Part shown: piece by piece, positions 1-7,971 of the stretch | Layout: the number at the start of each line of letters is the position of its first letter | How positions within the stretch are numbered: position 1 is the stretch's first letter | Origin: Massilia sp. ZL223 | GTDB taxonomy: Bacteria; Pseudomonadota; Gammaproteobacteria; Burkholderiales; Burkholderiaceae_D | DNA length: 64,000 nt | NCBI RefSeq assembly: GCF_018119395.1 | Contig: NZ_JAGPWD010000003.1 | Coordinates: 62,001-126,000 of the forward strand | Direction of reading: 5' to 3' | Translations under genes and position numbers: made by a program | Notes under the pieces: model-generated | Database searches by the model: none | The model's input: the letters and a program-made list of their open reading frames with translations, nothing else | What the model was told of the DNA's origin: nothing

Positions 1-246
1 GGCCTCCACGGTGACGGCGGGCGGCGCCGCCAGCAGCGCGTAGGCGAGCGGCGCACTTACCAGGCCGAGCAGGAAGGCCAGGCGCCAGCCGATGTCGCCG
101 CGCGCGGGACGGAGCAGCCCGCCCAGGATGCCGCTGATGCCGGCGATCCTGCCGTTGAGCAGGATGAAGGCGGCGGCCGCCGCGCCGATGATGAGCCCGC
201 CGGCGAGCGAGCTCCAGGGGGTGAAGTGGATCCAGTCGATGTTCAT
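1..246 (-). CDS. YeeE/YedE family sulfur-compound transporter, N-terminal part
   Basis: Partial gene running off the left edge; only the first 82 residues are visible. They form hydrophobic segments rich in Gly and Ala, with the phrase [17 protein letters not shown], which is typical of the YeeE/YedE (DUF395) family of inner-membrane transporters for thiosulfate and related sulfur species. The start codon overlaps the stop of the upstream ArsR gene by four bases (ATGA), so the two are co-transcribed and probably translationally coupled. Context with an SqrR-like repressor and a DUF442 protein supports a role in reactive sulfur handling. The exact substrate is not visible. Confidence 0.85.
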   Translation of the reverse strand, partial: MNIDWIHFTPWSSLAGGLIIGAAAAAFILLNGRIAGISGILGGLLRPARGDIGWRLAFLLGLVSAPLAYALLAAPPAVTVEA

Positions 247-590
247 GGTGTGACTCCTTGGGATGGCAGGCAGAACTGCTGGTACAGCACCTGCATGAGC
301 GCCAGCGCTTCATTGCTGTCGATTCGGTAGAAGATCTGCTTTCCTTCGCGCCGCGTGCCGACCAGCTGTTCTTTGCGCAGCACGGTGAGCTGCTGCGACA
401 AGGTCGGCTGGCCGATCCCCAGCAGGGACTCCAGCTCGCCGACGGCGTGTTCGCCCTGGCTCAGCTGGCACAGCAGCATCAGCCGGTCCGGATTGCCCAG
501 GACCTTGAGGAGGGCGCAGGCCTGGGCGGCGGCGGCGCGCATCTGCTGCAAGTCGAGTTGTTGTGTGTCGCGCATAAGGTTCTCCGTCAA
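243..590 (-). CDS. ArsR-family repressor, SqrR/BigR-like (persulfide sensor)
   Basis: A 115-residue winged-helix regulator of the ArsR family with the recognition segment [18 protein letters not shown]. It has cysteines at 25, 41 and 107; the pair 41 and 107 falls exactly where SqrR/BigR proteins carry the two cysteines that form a polysulfide bridge when reactive sulfur accumulates. There are no ArsR metal-binding CxC motifs. It is divergent from a DUF442 gene and coupled to a YeeE transporter, the usual company of this subfamily. It most likely represses both directions by binding the palindrome at 598-644. Function by family and cysteine position; not proven for this protein. Confidence 0.85.
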   Translation of the reverse strand: MTENLMRDTQQLDLQQMRAAAAQACALLKVLGNPDRLMLLCQLSQGEHAVGELESLLGIGQPTLSQQLTVLRKEQLVGTRREGKQIFYRIDSNEALALMQVLYQQFCLPSQGVTP

Positions 591-597
591 TCTATTG

Positions 598-644
598 AAT
601 TACATTATATCGACAAACAATCTATTTTTCAATATAATGTAATT
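598..644. promoter_or_regulatory. Long-spaced perfect inverted repeat, candidate operator of the SqrR-like repressor
   Basis: The arms AATTACATTATAT (598-610) and ATATAATGTAATT (632-644) are perfect reverse complements of 13 bp separated by 21 bp, in the 76-bp gap between the divergent repressor and DUF442 genes. The region is strikingly AT-rich in a 67% GC genome. A second shared word, TATCGAC, follows each arm as a direct repeat (608-614 and 645-651). The position suits binding that shuts both promoters. Confidence 0.7.
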
Positions 645-666
645 TATCGACGCACAGGAGAGCAAC

Positions 667-999
667 ATGACGATCCGTTATCTCGGCACGCACTACGCAG
701 TGGCGCTGCAAATCACGCCCGCGGACGTCGGGCGGCTGAAGGAGCAGGGCTTCGCCACCCTGGTCTGCAACCGGCCGGACGGCGAAGGCCCCGGCCAGCC
801 CTCCTTCGCCGAGATCGAGGCGGAAACGATGAAACACGGCATGCGGGCGCTGCACCTGCCTGTCACGCCGGGCAGGATCACGCAGGCCGACCTCGACGCC
901 TTTGCCGCCTGCTATGCAAGCGCGCCCAAGCCGGTCCTCGGCTTCTGCCGTACCGGCATGCGGGCCGAGGCGCTGTGGGAGGGCACGCGGCTCAGGTGA
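667..999 (+). CDS. DUF442 (TIGR01244) rhodanese/phosphatase-like protein
   Basis: A 110-residue DUF442 protein, the domain often fused to or encoded with persulfide dioxygenases (Blh) in BigR regulons. The active-site loop CRTGMR starts at Cys94; Arg lies five residues after Cys, as in rhodanese-type loops, rather than six as in tyrosine phosphatases. It follows a purine-rich ribosome site (AGGAGAGCA) seven bases before ATG. The protein stops soon after the active-site loop and its last codons overlap the convergent kinase gene by eight bases, so the usual C-terminal helix seems shortened. Probable sulfurtransferase in sulfide detoxification. Confidence 0.8.
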   Translation: MTIRYLGTHYAVALQITPADVGRLKEQGFATLVCNRPDGEGPGQPSFAEIEAETMKHGMRALHLPVTPGRITQADLDAFAACYASAPKPVLGFCRTGMRAEALWEGTRLR

Positions 1000-2377
1000 T
1001 CCGCAAGCTGATTTCCGCGACCGTGCCCTGGCCGTCCGGCTTGCGCCTGATGCGGACCTGGCCGCCGTGCTGGTCGACGATTTCCTTCACGATCGCCAGC
1101 CCGAGGCCGAAACCGCCTGCGGGAGCGCCCTGCACGCGATAATATGGCGTGAACAGTTTGGCGATCTCGGCCTCCGGGATCGGCACGCCGTCGTTCGATA
1201 CCGTCAGGACGGCGGCTTGCCCGCGCCGCGCCAGGGTGACCTGGATGTCGCCGCCGGCGGCGCCGTGCACCGACGCGTTGTCGATCAGGTTCTGCAGCAT
1301 GCGCCGCAGCTGGGCCGGTTCGCCCAGCACGTGGCAGTCCTGCAAGGCTTCCAGGCCGATGCTCTGGCCGCGCTGGTCGAGAAGCGGTTCGAGGGTGCCG
1401 ATCACGTCGCAGCAGACTGCCATCAGCGACAGGCGCTCCAGCGGCGCGGCGTCGCCGCCGGAACTGATCCGGCTCAGGGTGAGCAGCTGTTCCGTCAGCC
1501 GGCTGGTCCGGCGCGCCGCCGCCAGCGCGGACTCCAGCGATCCGGTGCGCTGGCCTTCGTCTCCCGCGCGCAGCGCATTTTCCAGGTGCAGCTGCACGGC
1601 CGCGATCGGCGTGCGGATCTCGTGGGCGGCCGCGTTCAGGAAACGCTGCTCGCGTTCCATCGAGGCGCGGGTTCGGTCCATCAGCTTGTTCAGCTCGGTC
1701 ACGATCGGCATCAGCTCCAGGGGCGCGGCGTGCAGTTCGACCGGATCGAGCGATTCGGGCTTGCGCGCCGCGATCAGGGTAGCCAGTTCCGACAGCGGGC
1801 GGGTGCTGCGCAGGATCAGCCAGTTCAGCACCGCCAGGAGGCACAGGGCGCCCAGCGCCAGCGGCGCCAGGATCGACATGCCGATGCCTTCCGAAAGTTC
1901 TTCGCGCACTTCCTCCTTCTCGGCGGCCATGATCCAGACGTCGCCCGAGCGCAGGACGAACACCTCCCACAGCACGCCGCCGATGTCATGCTCGGAAAAT
2001 CCCGGCCGCAGCGGCGCCAGCGGCGCTTCCGGCGCGGCGGCCGACTTCACCAGTAGCGCCCCATCGCGCCAGACCTGGAAGGCGATCTTGGTCTCGTAGC
2101 GGTGGCCGAAGAACTCGGGCAAGTCGCTGGTGCTGGTTTCCAGCTCCTGCGGCAAGGAGATCACGATCGGCCGGCCGACCGTGGCCGACGCCAGCTGCTG
2201 CGCCACCAGCGCCTCCAGCACCCGGGCCGAGGTGGCCAGGCGCGCGCTGAACAGCTCGACCGATTCGTGGCGCGCCACCTTGTGGGCGCCGACGCCGATG
2301 CCGGCGAAGATCAGCAGGATGCAGGCCAGAGTGCCGAGCACCAGGCGGCGCCGGCCTGAATACGGGCGCCCGCTCAT
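992..2377 (-). CDS. Two-component sensor histidine kinase, QseC/TctE-like
   Basis: A 461-residue membrane kinase. A first transmembrane helix lies near residues 12-31, a periplasmic segment of about 130 residues follows, and a second helix lies near 165-188. Then come the H-box NAAAHEIRTPIAAV, the N-box LQNLIDNASVHG and the G-box GFGLGLAIV. It has the arrangement of QseC/PmrB/TctE kinases. It overlaps the upstream response regulator by four bases, so the two form one unit. The signal is unknown; the small periplasmic loop could sense a cation, an organic acid or an envelope signal. Confidence 0.9.
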   Translation of the reverse strand: MSGRPYSGRRRLVLGTLACILLIFAGIGVGAHKVARHESVELFSARLATSARVLEALVAQQLASATVGRPIVISLPQELETSTSDLPEFFGHRYETKIAFQVWRDGALLVKSAAAPEAPLAPLRPGFSEHDIGGVLWEVFVLRSGDVWIMAAEKEEVREELSEGIGMSILAPLALGALCLLAVLNWLILRSTRPLSELATLIAARKPESLDPVELHAAPLELMPIVTELNKLMDRTRASMEREQRFLNAAAHEIRTPIAAVQLHLENALRAGDEGQRTGSLESALAAARRTSRLTEQLLTLSRISSGGDAAPLERLSLMAVCCDVIGTLEPLLDQRGQSIGLEALQDCHVLGEPAQLRRMLQNLIDNASVHGAAGGDIQVTLARRGQAAVLTVSNDGVPIPEAEIAKLFTPYYRVQGAPAGGFGLGLAIVKEIVDQHGGQVRIRRKPDGQGTVAEISLRIT

Positions 2378-3039
2378 GCGGCCAGGTCGCCGATGCGGTA
2401 GCCGACTCCGCGTACGGTCTTGATCGCCTCCGGCCCCAGCTTGCGGCGCAGGTGGTGCACGTACACGTCGATGGTATTGCTCTCGCTGCCTTCACCCCAG
2501 CCATACAGGGATTCCTCGAGCTGGGCGCGGTTGAACACGCGCTGGGGGTGCTCGGCCATCTGCTTGAGCAGCATGAATTCCAGGCGCTGCAGCTCGACCG
2601 GCTCGCCCCGCCAGCGCACGCTCAGGCTGCCCATGTCCATGGCCAGCGCGCCCAGGGTCAGCTGGTTCACCTGGTGCCCGTTGCGGCGGCGCGCCAGCAC
2701 CCGCAGCCGCGCCAGCAGCTCGTCCAGCTCGAAGGGCTTGATCAGGTAATCGTCGGCGCCCAGGTCGAGGCCGGCGATACGGTCGCGGGTGGCGTCGCGC
2801 GCCGACAGGATCAGCACCGGGATCGGATTGCCGGCGGCGCGCAGTGCCTTGAGCACCGCGATGCCGTCGATCCCGGGGAGGCCGAGGTCGAGCACCATCA
2901 TGTCGAAATCGTTGTGCGCCAGCGCCGACAGAGCGGCCTCGCTGGTGCCGACGTGTTCGACCGTATATTGGGCCTGGCGCAGGGCGACCTGCAGGCCGCT
3001 GCTCAGCAGTTCATCATCTTCGACCAGAAACAGCCTCAC
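2374..3039 (-). CDS. OmpR-family response regulator, QseB/TctD-like
   Basis: A 221-residue regulator with a receiver domain (acidic pocket EDD at 7-9, phosphoacceptor Asp51 in VLDLGLPG, Lys in the LIKPF motif) and a C-terminal winged helix of the Trans_reg_C type ending in TVRGVGYRIG. It is partnered with the overlapping kinase downstream. A TPR protein gene lies 18 bp upstream on the same strand, so the three may be one operon. Targets are not evident in this window. Confidence 0.92.
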   Translation of the reverse strand: MRLFLVEDDELLSSGLQVALRQAQYTVEHVGTSEAALSALAHNDFDMMVLDLGLPGIDGIAVLKALRAAGNPIPVLILSARDATRDRIAGLDLGADDYLIKPFELDELLARLRVLARRRNGHQVNQLTLGALAMDMGSLSVRWRGEPVELQRLEFMLLKQMAEHPQRVFNRAQLEESLYGWGEGSESNTIDVYVHHLRRKLGPEAIKTVRGVGYRIGDLAA

Positions 3040-3057
3040 ATTCTCCCCCTGCTTGAA

Positions 3058-3699
3058 TTACCGGCGCTTCGCAGCGATCTGTTCGAGCAGCTGCGCGATC
3101 TCGCCGCGCCGTCCTTCGTCGGCCAGCTTGCGGCCAGGACGCGCCGGCGCCTGCAGCGCCTTGCGCAGGGCGCGTTCGGCGCCCTCGTAGTCGCCCTTGC
3201 GGAACAGGTAGTCGCCATAGAAATAATTCGGGTCGATGCCGTCCGGATTGATCGCCAGCCCGCGCCTGAGGTTCTCGAGCGCCTTTTTGTCGTCGCCGAA
3301 GCCGATCGGCCAGCCCGGCACCTGATAATGCAACGAGCCCAGGCTGGTATAGGCCGAGCCGTTCAGGGCCTGCGGGTCGATCGCCAGCGCCTGCTCCAGC
3401 GTCTTCTTGGCGTTCTTCACGTGCGACAGGGCCCCCAGTCCGCCCTTGGCGCCTGCATAGGTCGACTCGATGATCGCATACCAGATCAATACCTCGGCGC
3501 TCGCGGGATTCTGGAGGGCGGCCTGGCGCGCCTGCCCGGTCAATTGCTCGAACTGCTTTTCCTGCTGGTTGGCCGGTGTCTGGTATTTGATCTGCTCCCA
3601 GGCGCCCTGCAGGCGGGAAACTTCCTCCGGCGGCGTGGCCGCGGCCGACAGCGCGACGGCGGACAGCAGGGCAATGGCGAATCGGGCGAATAGGTTCAT
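3058..3699 (-). CDS. Periplasmic tetratricopeptide-repeat protein
   Basis: A 213-residue protein with a clear signal peptide (NLFARFAIALLSAVALSAAA, cleavage after about residue 21). Two or three TPR-like helical pairs follow, with hydrophobic and Ala/Gly spacing, for example SAYTSLGSLHYQVPGWPIG and NYFYGDYLFRKGDYEGAERAL. It probably works as a scaffold in the periplasm. It lies 18 bp upstream of the response regulator, so its product may modulate the adjacent sensor kinase; that link is inference from position only. I do not recognise a named homologue. Confidence 0.75.
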   Translation of the reverse strand: MNLFARFAIALLSAVALSAAATPPEEVSRLQGAWEQIKYQTPANQQEKQFEQLTGQARQAALQNPASAEVLIWYAIIESTYAGAKGGLGALSHVKNAKKTLEQALAIDPQALNGSAYTSLGSLHYQVPGWPIGFGDDKKALENLRRGLAINPDGIDPNYFYGDYLFRKGDYEGAERALRKALQAPARPGRKLADEGRRGEIAQLLEQIAAKRR

Positions 3700-3731
3700 G
3701 GCGTTTTACTCCTGGTGATGGGCGAGGCTTT

Positions 3732-4517
3732 TCAGCCGGGCAAATGCTTGCGGATGACCGCCAGCTGCTTGCGGATCCCGCCGTCCGGCAGGCCGGGCAG
3801 CAGCTTGTTGACGAGCACGAAGAAGCTCTCCTTGCGGCCCAGCGTACGCTGGAAGGCGCTGCCGCCGAGGAAGGCCATGAACGCGGCCGCTACCGCCTCG
3901 GGCGTATCCTCGGCGGTGCCGAGCTCGCGGTTCATGGCGTCCACCGCGCCGCTGTTGATGGCGGTGCGGGTGGCGCGCGGCGCGAAATGGCGCACCGTGA
4001 TCGTGGTATCGAGCAGCTCGCGCCGCAGCGCCTGGGAAAACGTCAGCATGCCGGCCTTGCTGGCGCCATAGGCGGCAAAGCCCGGATAGCCCAGCTGGCC
4101 GAAGACCGAGCCGACGTTGACGATCTGGGCCGCGGACGCCTCCTTCAGCAGGGGCAAGAGCTGGCGCGTCAGCAGCATCGGCGCGAGCAGGTTGGTCTCG
4201 AGCATGGCGCGGATCCGTGCCGGAGACTGGGTCTCGAAGGCGTGGAAGTCGCTGATGCCGGCGTTGTTGACCAGCAGGTTGATGCCGCCTGCGGCGCGCC
4301 CGGCGGCTTCGACGGCGGCCAGGGTCGATTCCTCGCCCAGGTCGCCGCAGACGATCCGCACCGGCACAGCAAGTCCGGCGGCGAGGGCGTCCAGCGGTTC
4401 GCGCCGGCGCCCGACCAGCACCATGGCGTCGGCGGTGGGCGCCATGGCGCGTGCGATCGCCGCGCCGATGCCGCCGCCGGCGCCCGTGATCACGGCGCGG
4501 TAGCGCGCGCCGCTCAC
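3732..4517 (-). CDS. Short-chain dehydrogenase/reductase (SDR)
   Basis: A 261-residue classical SDR. It has the nucleotide-binding motif TGAGGGIG at residues 11-18, the NNAG motif (LLVNNAGISD) and the catalytic YGASK with the upstream Ser in VNVGSVFG. It should use NAD(P)H to reduce a ketone or oxidise an alcohol. It is the last gene of the operon with the thermostable-hemolysin-like protein, acyl-AMP ligase and heme-oxygenase-like enzyme; its start overlaps the preceding stop by four bases. The substrate is unknown but probably a product of those upstream enzymes. Confidence 0.88.
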   Translation of the reverse strand: MSGARYRAVITGAGGGIGAAIARAMAPTADAMVLVGRRREPLDALAAGLAVPVRIVCGDLGEESTLAAVEAAGRAAGGINLLVNNAGISDFHAFETQSPARIRAMLETNLLAPMLLTRQLLPLLKEASAAQIVNVGSVFGQLGYPGFAAYGASKAGMLTFSQALRRELLDTTITVRHFAPRATRTAINSGAVDAMNRELGTAEDTPEAVAAAFMAFLGGSAFQRTLGRKESFFVLVNKLLPGLPDGGIRKQLAVIRKHLPG

Positions 4518-5188
4518 GGCGCCTCCGCGAACAGGGCCGCGCCGCGCGGCAGGCTGCGGAACACGCCGCCGTACAGGCCGTACATCATGCGCGCCATATG
4601 TACCACCGCATCCTGGTCGCGCGGGTCGTCGAGACGGTTCACCAGCTTCTCGAAGAAGGCCACGTGTTCAAGATCGAGGCTGCCGTGCGAGCTGAGATAG
4701 CTGAACGCCTCCGGCGGCAGCGCCAGGGCGCCGCGGATGGTGTCGGCGGCGTGGGTGGCAAGCGCGGTGCTGGTGCCTTCCAGCACATGCACCATGCCGA
4801 AGAAGGCCACCGGATTGCCACGATCGACCTGGTGGTAGGCGTAGGCGACCATCAGTTCCGTGCTGGCGTGCGGGCGCGAGGCGCGCGCCGCCGCGGCGTC
4901 GCCGCCGCAGGCGGCGATGTCGTTCAGGATCCACTCCTGGTGCCCGATCTCTTCCTCGATGTATTCCGCGATCGCCTGGCGCAGCCACTCGTGCCGCTCG
5001 TCCAGGCGGCTGCCGCAGGCCATCATGAGGGGCACCGTGTGCCTGACATGGTGGTAGGCCTGGGTCAGGAAGGCGATGTACTGGCCGGTCGTCACGCTGC
5101 CTTGCAGCGCGTCCTGGATGATCGGGATGGAGAACAGCTGCTGCCGTTCCTGCTCGGTCTCTGCCTTGAGCTTGTCGAAAAAATTCAC
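4514..5188 (-). CDS. Heme-oxygenase-like iron-containing redox enzyme (TenA/HDO superfamily)
   Basis: A 224-residue all-helical protein beginning with GTG at 5188, the start that gives a GTGA overlap with the acyl-AMP ligase stop. Candidate metal ligands follow the pattern of heme-oxygenase-like diiron oxidases such as UndA and SznF: E80-x2-H83 in EEEIGHQEW, E137 in HVLEG, H168, and D172-x2-H175 in LDLEH. The catalytic Cys of TenA thiaminases is not apparent. A role in oxidising or decarboxylating an activated acyl substrate made by the adjacent ligase is plausible; the product is not known. Often annotated only as iron-containing redox enzyme or TenA-like. Confidence 0.8.
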   Translation of the reverse strand: MNFFDKLKAETEQERQQLFSIPIIQDALQGSVTTGQYIAFLTQAYHHVRHTVPLMMACGSRLDERHEWLRQAIAEYIEEEIGHQEWILNDIAACGGDAAAARASRPHASTELMVAYAYHQVDRGNPVAFFGMVHVLEGTSTALATHAADTIRGALALPPEAFSYLSSHGSLDLEHVAFFEKLVNRLDDPRDQDAVVHMARMMYGLYGGVFRSLPRGAALFAEAP

Positions 5189-6678
5189 GATGCGTGCTCC
5201 GTCTGGTCGAAAAGGGATGCGATGCGGTCCGCATACTGCTGCTGGATCGGCGCGCGGCGCGGACGGCCGTTGGCGGTGGCCAGGCCATTCGCCGGGGTGA
5301 ACGGCGCCGCCGGCGCCCAGCGCCGTATCTGCGCGTAGTCCGGCAGCTCGCGGTTGGCCAGGTCGACCGCTTCCTGCAGCTGCTGCGCGGTGAGGCCGGG
5401 GGCCGCCGGCACCAGCAGGGCGGCCAGCCAGGGCTGGCCGTCGCCCACCACCAGCGCCTGGGCGATGCTGCCGGTGCCGAGCAGCGCCGACTCCGGCCAT
5501 TCGGGCGACACGTTGCGGCCGTAGCCGGTGATCAGGATGTCCTTCTTGCGCCCGTCGATATACAGGTAGCCGTCCGGGTCGAGGTGGCCGAGGTCGCCCG
5601 TCGCGAACCACTCGCCGGCGCCGGCCGCGCCGTCCAGCTGCCCGAGGTAGCGAGCGGGGGCTCCGCGCACCTCGATTTCGCCGTCCGGCGCGATGCGCAG
5701 GCTGCGGTTCGCCAGCGGGCGGCCGACGCTGCCGTCGCGCGCCGCGCCCGGCAGGTTCAGAGCGACCACCGAGCTGCATTCGGACAGGCCATAGCCTTCG
5801 TATACGGGAAGCCCGCGCGCGCGGGCCGTGGCCAGGATCCGCGCCGGCGTCCTGGCGCCGCCCACGGCGGCGAAGCGCAGGCTGGCGAGGCGCGGGTCGC
5901 CAGGGGCGCTGGCGGCTAGCAGCGCGGCCAGCATCTGCGGCAACAGGATCACGCTGTTCGCCTGGTGGCGGGCGATCGCGTCCAGGCAGCGCTGCGGATC
6001 GAAACCGCTGGCGCCCGACAGCCCGACCTCCGCCAGCGGCGGGCAGATCGTGGTGGCGCCGCTCAGCAAAGCCGTATAGGGGCCGGCGATGTTCTCTAGC
6101 AGCACTGCGAACGGCAGCAGGCACAGGTGGCGCTCGACGTCCAGCCTGCCCAGCCCGGCGGCATGCAGCGCCTGGGCCACTTCCCATTGCTGGGAAGTGC
6201 TGAGGCAGACCCCCTTGGGCGCCGAGGTGGTGCCGGAGGTGAAGGTGATCTTCTGCACGCCGTCCAGTCCCGGGGCCGGAGCAGGGGCGGCCGGGCCCGG
6301 ACGCTGGCACAGCGCCAGCGGGCCGTCCAGGGCGACGGTCCCGGTAAAGCCGAGCGCGGCTCCCTGGGCGGGATCGGCGCAGAACAGGGCTTGCGCGCCG
6401 CTGGCGGTGATCGCATGCTGCCACTGGGCCGGGGTGAAGAACAGCGGCAGCGGCACCAGGGTCAGACCGGCCCGCTGGGTGGCCAGGTCGATCGCCAGCC
6501 ATTCCGGGCTGTTGTCGGCCAGGATCGCCACCGGGGCGCGCGGCGCCGTGCGCGCCGCCAATGCCTTCAGCAGGGTGGCGATGCGCTGCGCCAGCGCGGC
6601 GCGGTCGAGCGTACGGACGCCGTCGCTCAGCAGGGCGCGGCCCGGCGGGAAAGTGTCAGGAAAGCTTGTCATGGCCAT
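5185..6678 (-). CDS. AMP-dependent acyl synthetase/ligase
   Basis: A 497-residue ANL-superfamily enzyme. The P-loop reads FTSGTTSAPKG, motif A5 reads YEGYGLSECSS, and A7/A8 read WFATGDLGHLDPDGYLYIDG then RKKDILITGYG. It should activate a carboxylic acid as acyl-AMP. The C-terminal A10 region is ATANGRPRR, with Arg where most family members have the catalytic Lys of NGK, which could bias or alter the second half-reaction. It overlaps both neighbours (GTGA downstream, 23 bp with the hemolysin-like gene upstream), so it is a core member of this four-gene operon. Confidence 0.88.
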   Translation of the reverse strand: MAMTSFPDTFPPGRALLSDGVRTLDRAALAQRIATLLKALAARTAPRAPVAILADNSPEWLAIDLATQRAGLTLVPLPLFFTPAQWQHAITASGAQALFCADPAQGAALGFTGTVALDGPLALCQRPGPAAPAPAPGLDGVQKITFTSGTTSAPKGVCLSTSQQWEVAQALHAAGLGRLDVERHLCLLPFAVLLENIAGPYTALLSGATTICPPLAEVGLSGASGFDPQRCLDAIARHQANSVILLPQMLAALLAASAPGDPRLASLRFAAVGGARTPARILATARARGLPVYEGYGLSECSSVVALNLPGAARDGSVGRPLANRSLRIAPDGEIEVRGAPARYLGQLDGAAGAGEWFATGDLGHLDPDGYLYIDGRKKDILITGYGRNVSPEWPESALLGTGSIAQALVVGDGQPWLAALLVPAAPGLTAQQLQEAVDLANRELPDYAQIRRWAPAAPFTPANGLATANGRPRRAPIQQQYADRIASLFDQTEHAS

Positions 6679-7276
6679 AACGGATGTCGCCGAACATTAC
6701 TTGAGGATGGGTGTCGTAGTAGCTTCCCCAGTCGCGCCCGCCGTCGGGCAGGCGCGCCGGGTCGGCCTGCGCCAGCAACTGCGGCTGCAGGCGCAGGCGC
6801 CGGAAGGAATTCAGGAGGCTGGGCGTGGCCGTGAACGCGACCCAGCGCAGGCCCAGCCCGTGCAGCAAGTGGGTGGTATGCACGATCAGCGCGCGCGCCG
6901 CGCCCGCGTGGATGGCGGCCAGGTTGCCCACTTCGACCACGCCGGCGCGGTCGACCGGCTGTCCGGTCCGGGCGGCGATCTCGCATTCCAGCGGCGCGTC
7001 CAGGTATTGCTCGAGGAAGACCGGGCCCGCGGCGGCGGGGGTGTAGCCAAGCGCCGCGATCCAGTTGCCATCCTCGTCGGCGCAGCCGATCAGGGTGGTG
7101 CTGAAATGGTGTACGCGCGAGCCGTAACTCGCGAGGAAGGTCTGGGCGATAAAAGCTTCCAGGCCTGCGCGGCGGCTGTCGCCGCGGCTGACGGTTTCGA
7201 TCTGGTAGCGGGGAGGGCGCGCGGCGTGCGGCGCTTGCGCACGCGGAAAGACCGGCTCGGCGAGGGCGGGAGGCAT
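6656..7276 (-). CDS. Thermostable hemolysin family protein (GNAT-like fold)
   Basis: A 206-residue member of the T_hemolysin family (PF12261). The ATG at 7276 is chosen because GGAAG lies about eight bases before it; an ATG further up at 7303 lacks a ribosome site. The core VVEVGNLAAIHAGAARALIV followed by FTATPSLLNSFRRL resembles the acyl-transferase/autoinducer-synthase pattern, which suggests a small-molecule acyltransferase rather than a cytolysin; that reading is inference. No signal peptide is visible. It is the first gene of the operon with acyl-AMP ligase, HDO-like enzyme and SDR. Confidence 0.8.
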   Translation of the reverse strand: MPPALAEPVFPRAQAPHAARPPRYQIETVSRGDSRRAGLEAFIAQTFLASYGSRVHHFSTTLIGCADEDGNWIAALGYTPAAAGPVFLEQYLDAPLECEIAARTGQPVDRAGVVEVGNLAAIHAGAARALIVHTTHLLHGLGLRWVAFTATPSLLNSFRRLRLQPQLLAQADPARLPDGGRDWGSYYDTHPQVMFGDIRYGHDKLS

Positions 7277-7278
7277 AG

Positions 7279-7314
7279 GGCTTCTTCCATTTCTTTGTTG
7301 CATTGGAAGAAGCC
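7279..7314. repeat. 11-bp perfect inverted repeat in the leader of the hemolysin-like operon
   Basis: GGCTTCTTCCA (7279-7289) and TGGAAGAAGCC (7304-7314) are exact reverse complements with a 14-nt loop. The match continues outward into CATAG/CTATG with one bulged base, so each arm includes the ribosome-site-like GGAAG and a start-codon-like ATG. It could be an operator or an RNA hairpin that hides the operon's translation start. Confidence 0.5.
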
Positions 7315-7383
7315 TATGCAGCGAACATTAATTGCAGATTAAACGGCCGGGCAAGCGTGCGCCTGCCGGCGGGAAACCGCTGC

Positions 7384-7971
7384 TCAGGCGGCGCGCTCGC
7401 CCAGGCGCCCCAGGCGCGCGCACCAGCGGGCGGCCCGCTCGGGCGTCATGGCGCCGGCGCCGCCGACGATGGTCGTGGATACCGGAGCGATGCCGACGAA
7501 GTGCAGGATATTGCGGCGCAGCGAGCGCACGCTGTGCGCACGGTAGAACGAGCGGTACAACAGCGAGGGCATCCCCATCGTGACGATCACGCGCGCACTG
7601 CGGCCGCCGAGCAGCCCGGCCTTGAGCGGATTCGCGGGAGTGCGCGCCAGCGCGAAGCCGGGCCGCAGCACCTGTTCGAGGAAGCCTTTCAAGAGCGCAG
7701 GCATGTCGCCCAGCCACAGCGGATAGACCAGCACGATATGCGCGGCGCGGGCGATCGCTTCCTGCGCCGGCAGCAGCGCCGCCGGCGGCGCGCCATCCTG
7801 CCACTGCTGCGCATCGGAAAGCAGGCTGAAATCGAGGCGCGCCGGTTCGATGGTCTCGACGACGTGACCGGCGGCGCGTGCGCCGTCGGCGTAGGCTTGG
7901 GCAAGCGCGTGGCACAGGTGTTGGCGGGCGCCGTCCGGGTGCCCCTGGATGATCAGGATGTGCTTGCTCAT
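7384..7971 (-). CDS. NQO/KefF-type NAD(P)H flavodoxin-fold oxidoreductase
   Basis: A 195-residue flavodoxin-fold protein (PF02525). The N-terminus ILIIQGHPDG matches the FMN/FAD phosphate loop, and LVYPLWLGDMPALLKGFLEQVL is the signature of the NQO1/MdaB/KefF group. It should reduce quinones or other electrophiles with NAD(P)H. Its ATG shares one base with the stop of the acetyltransferase gene (TGATG), so it is translated by re-initiation from that operon and shares its FNR-type box. Confidence 0.85.
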   Translation of the reverse strand: MSKHILIIQGHPDGARQHLCHALAQAYADGARAAGHVVETIEPARLDFSLLSDAQQWQDGAPPAALLPAQEAIARAAHIVLVYPLWLGDMPALLKGFLEQVLRPGFALARTPANPLKAGLLGGRSARVIVTMGMPSLLYRSFYRAHSVRSLRRNILHFVGIAPVSTTIVGGAGAMTPERAARWCARLGRLGERAA

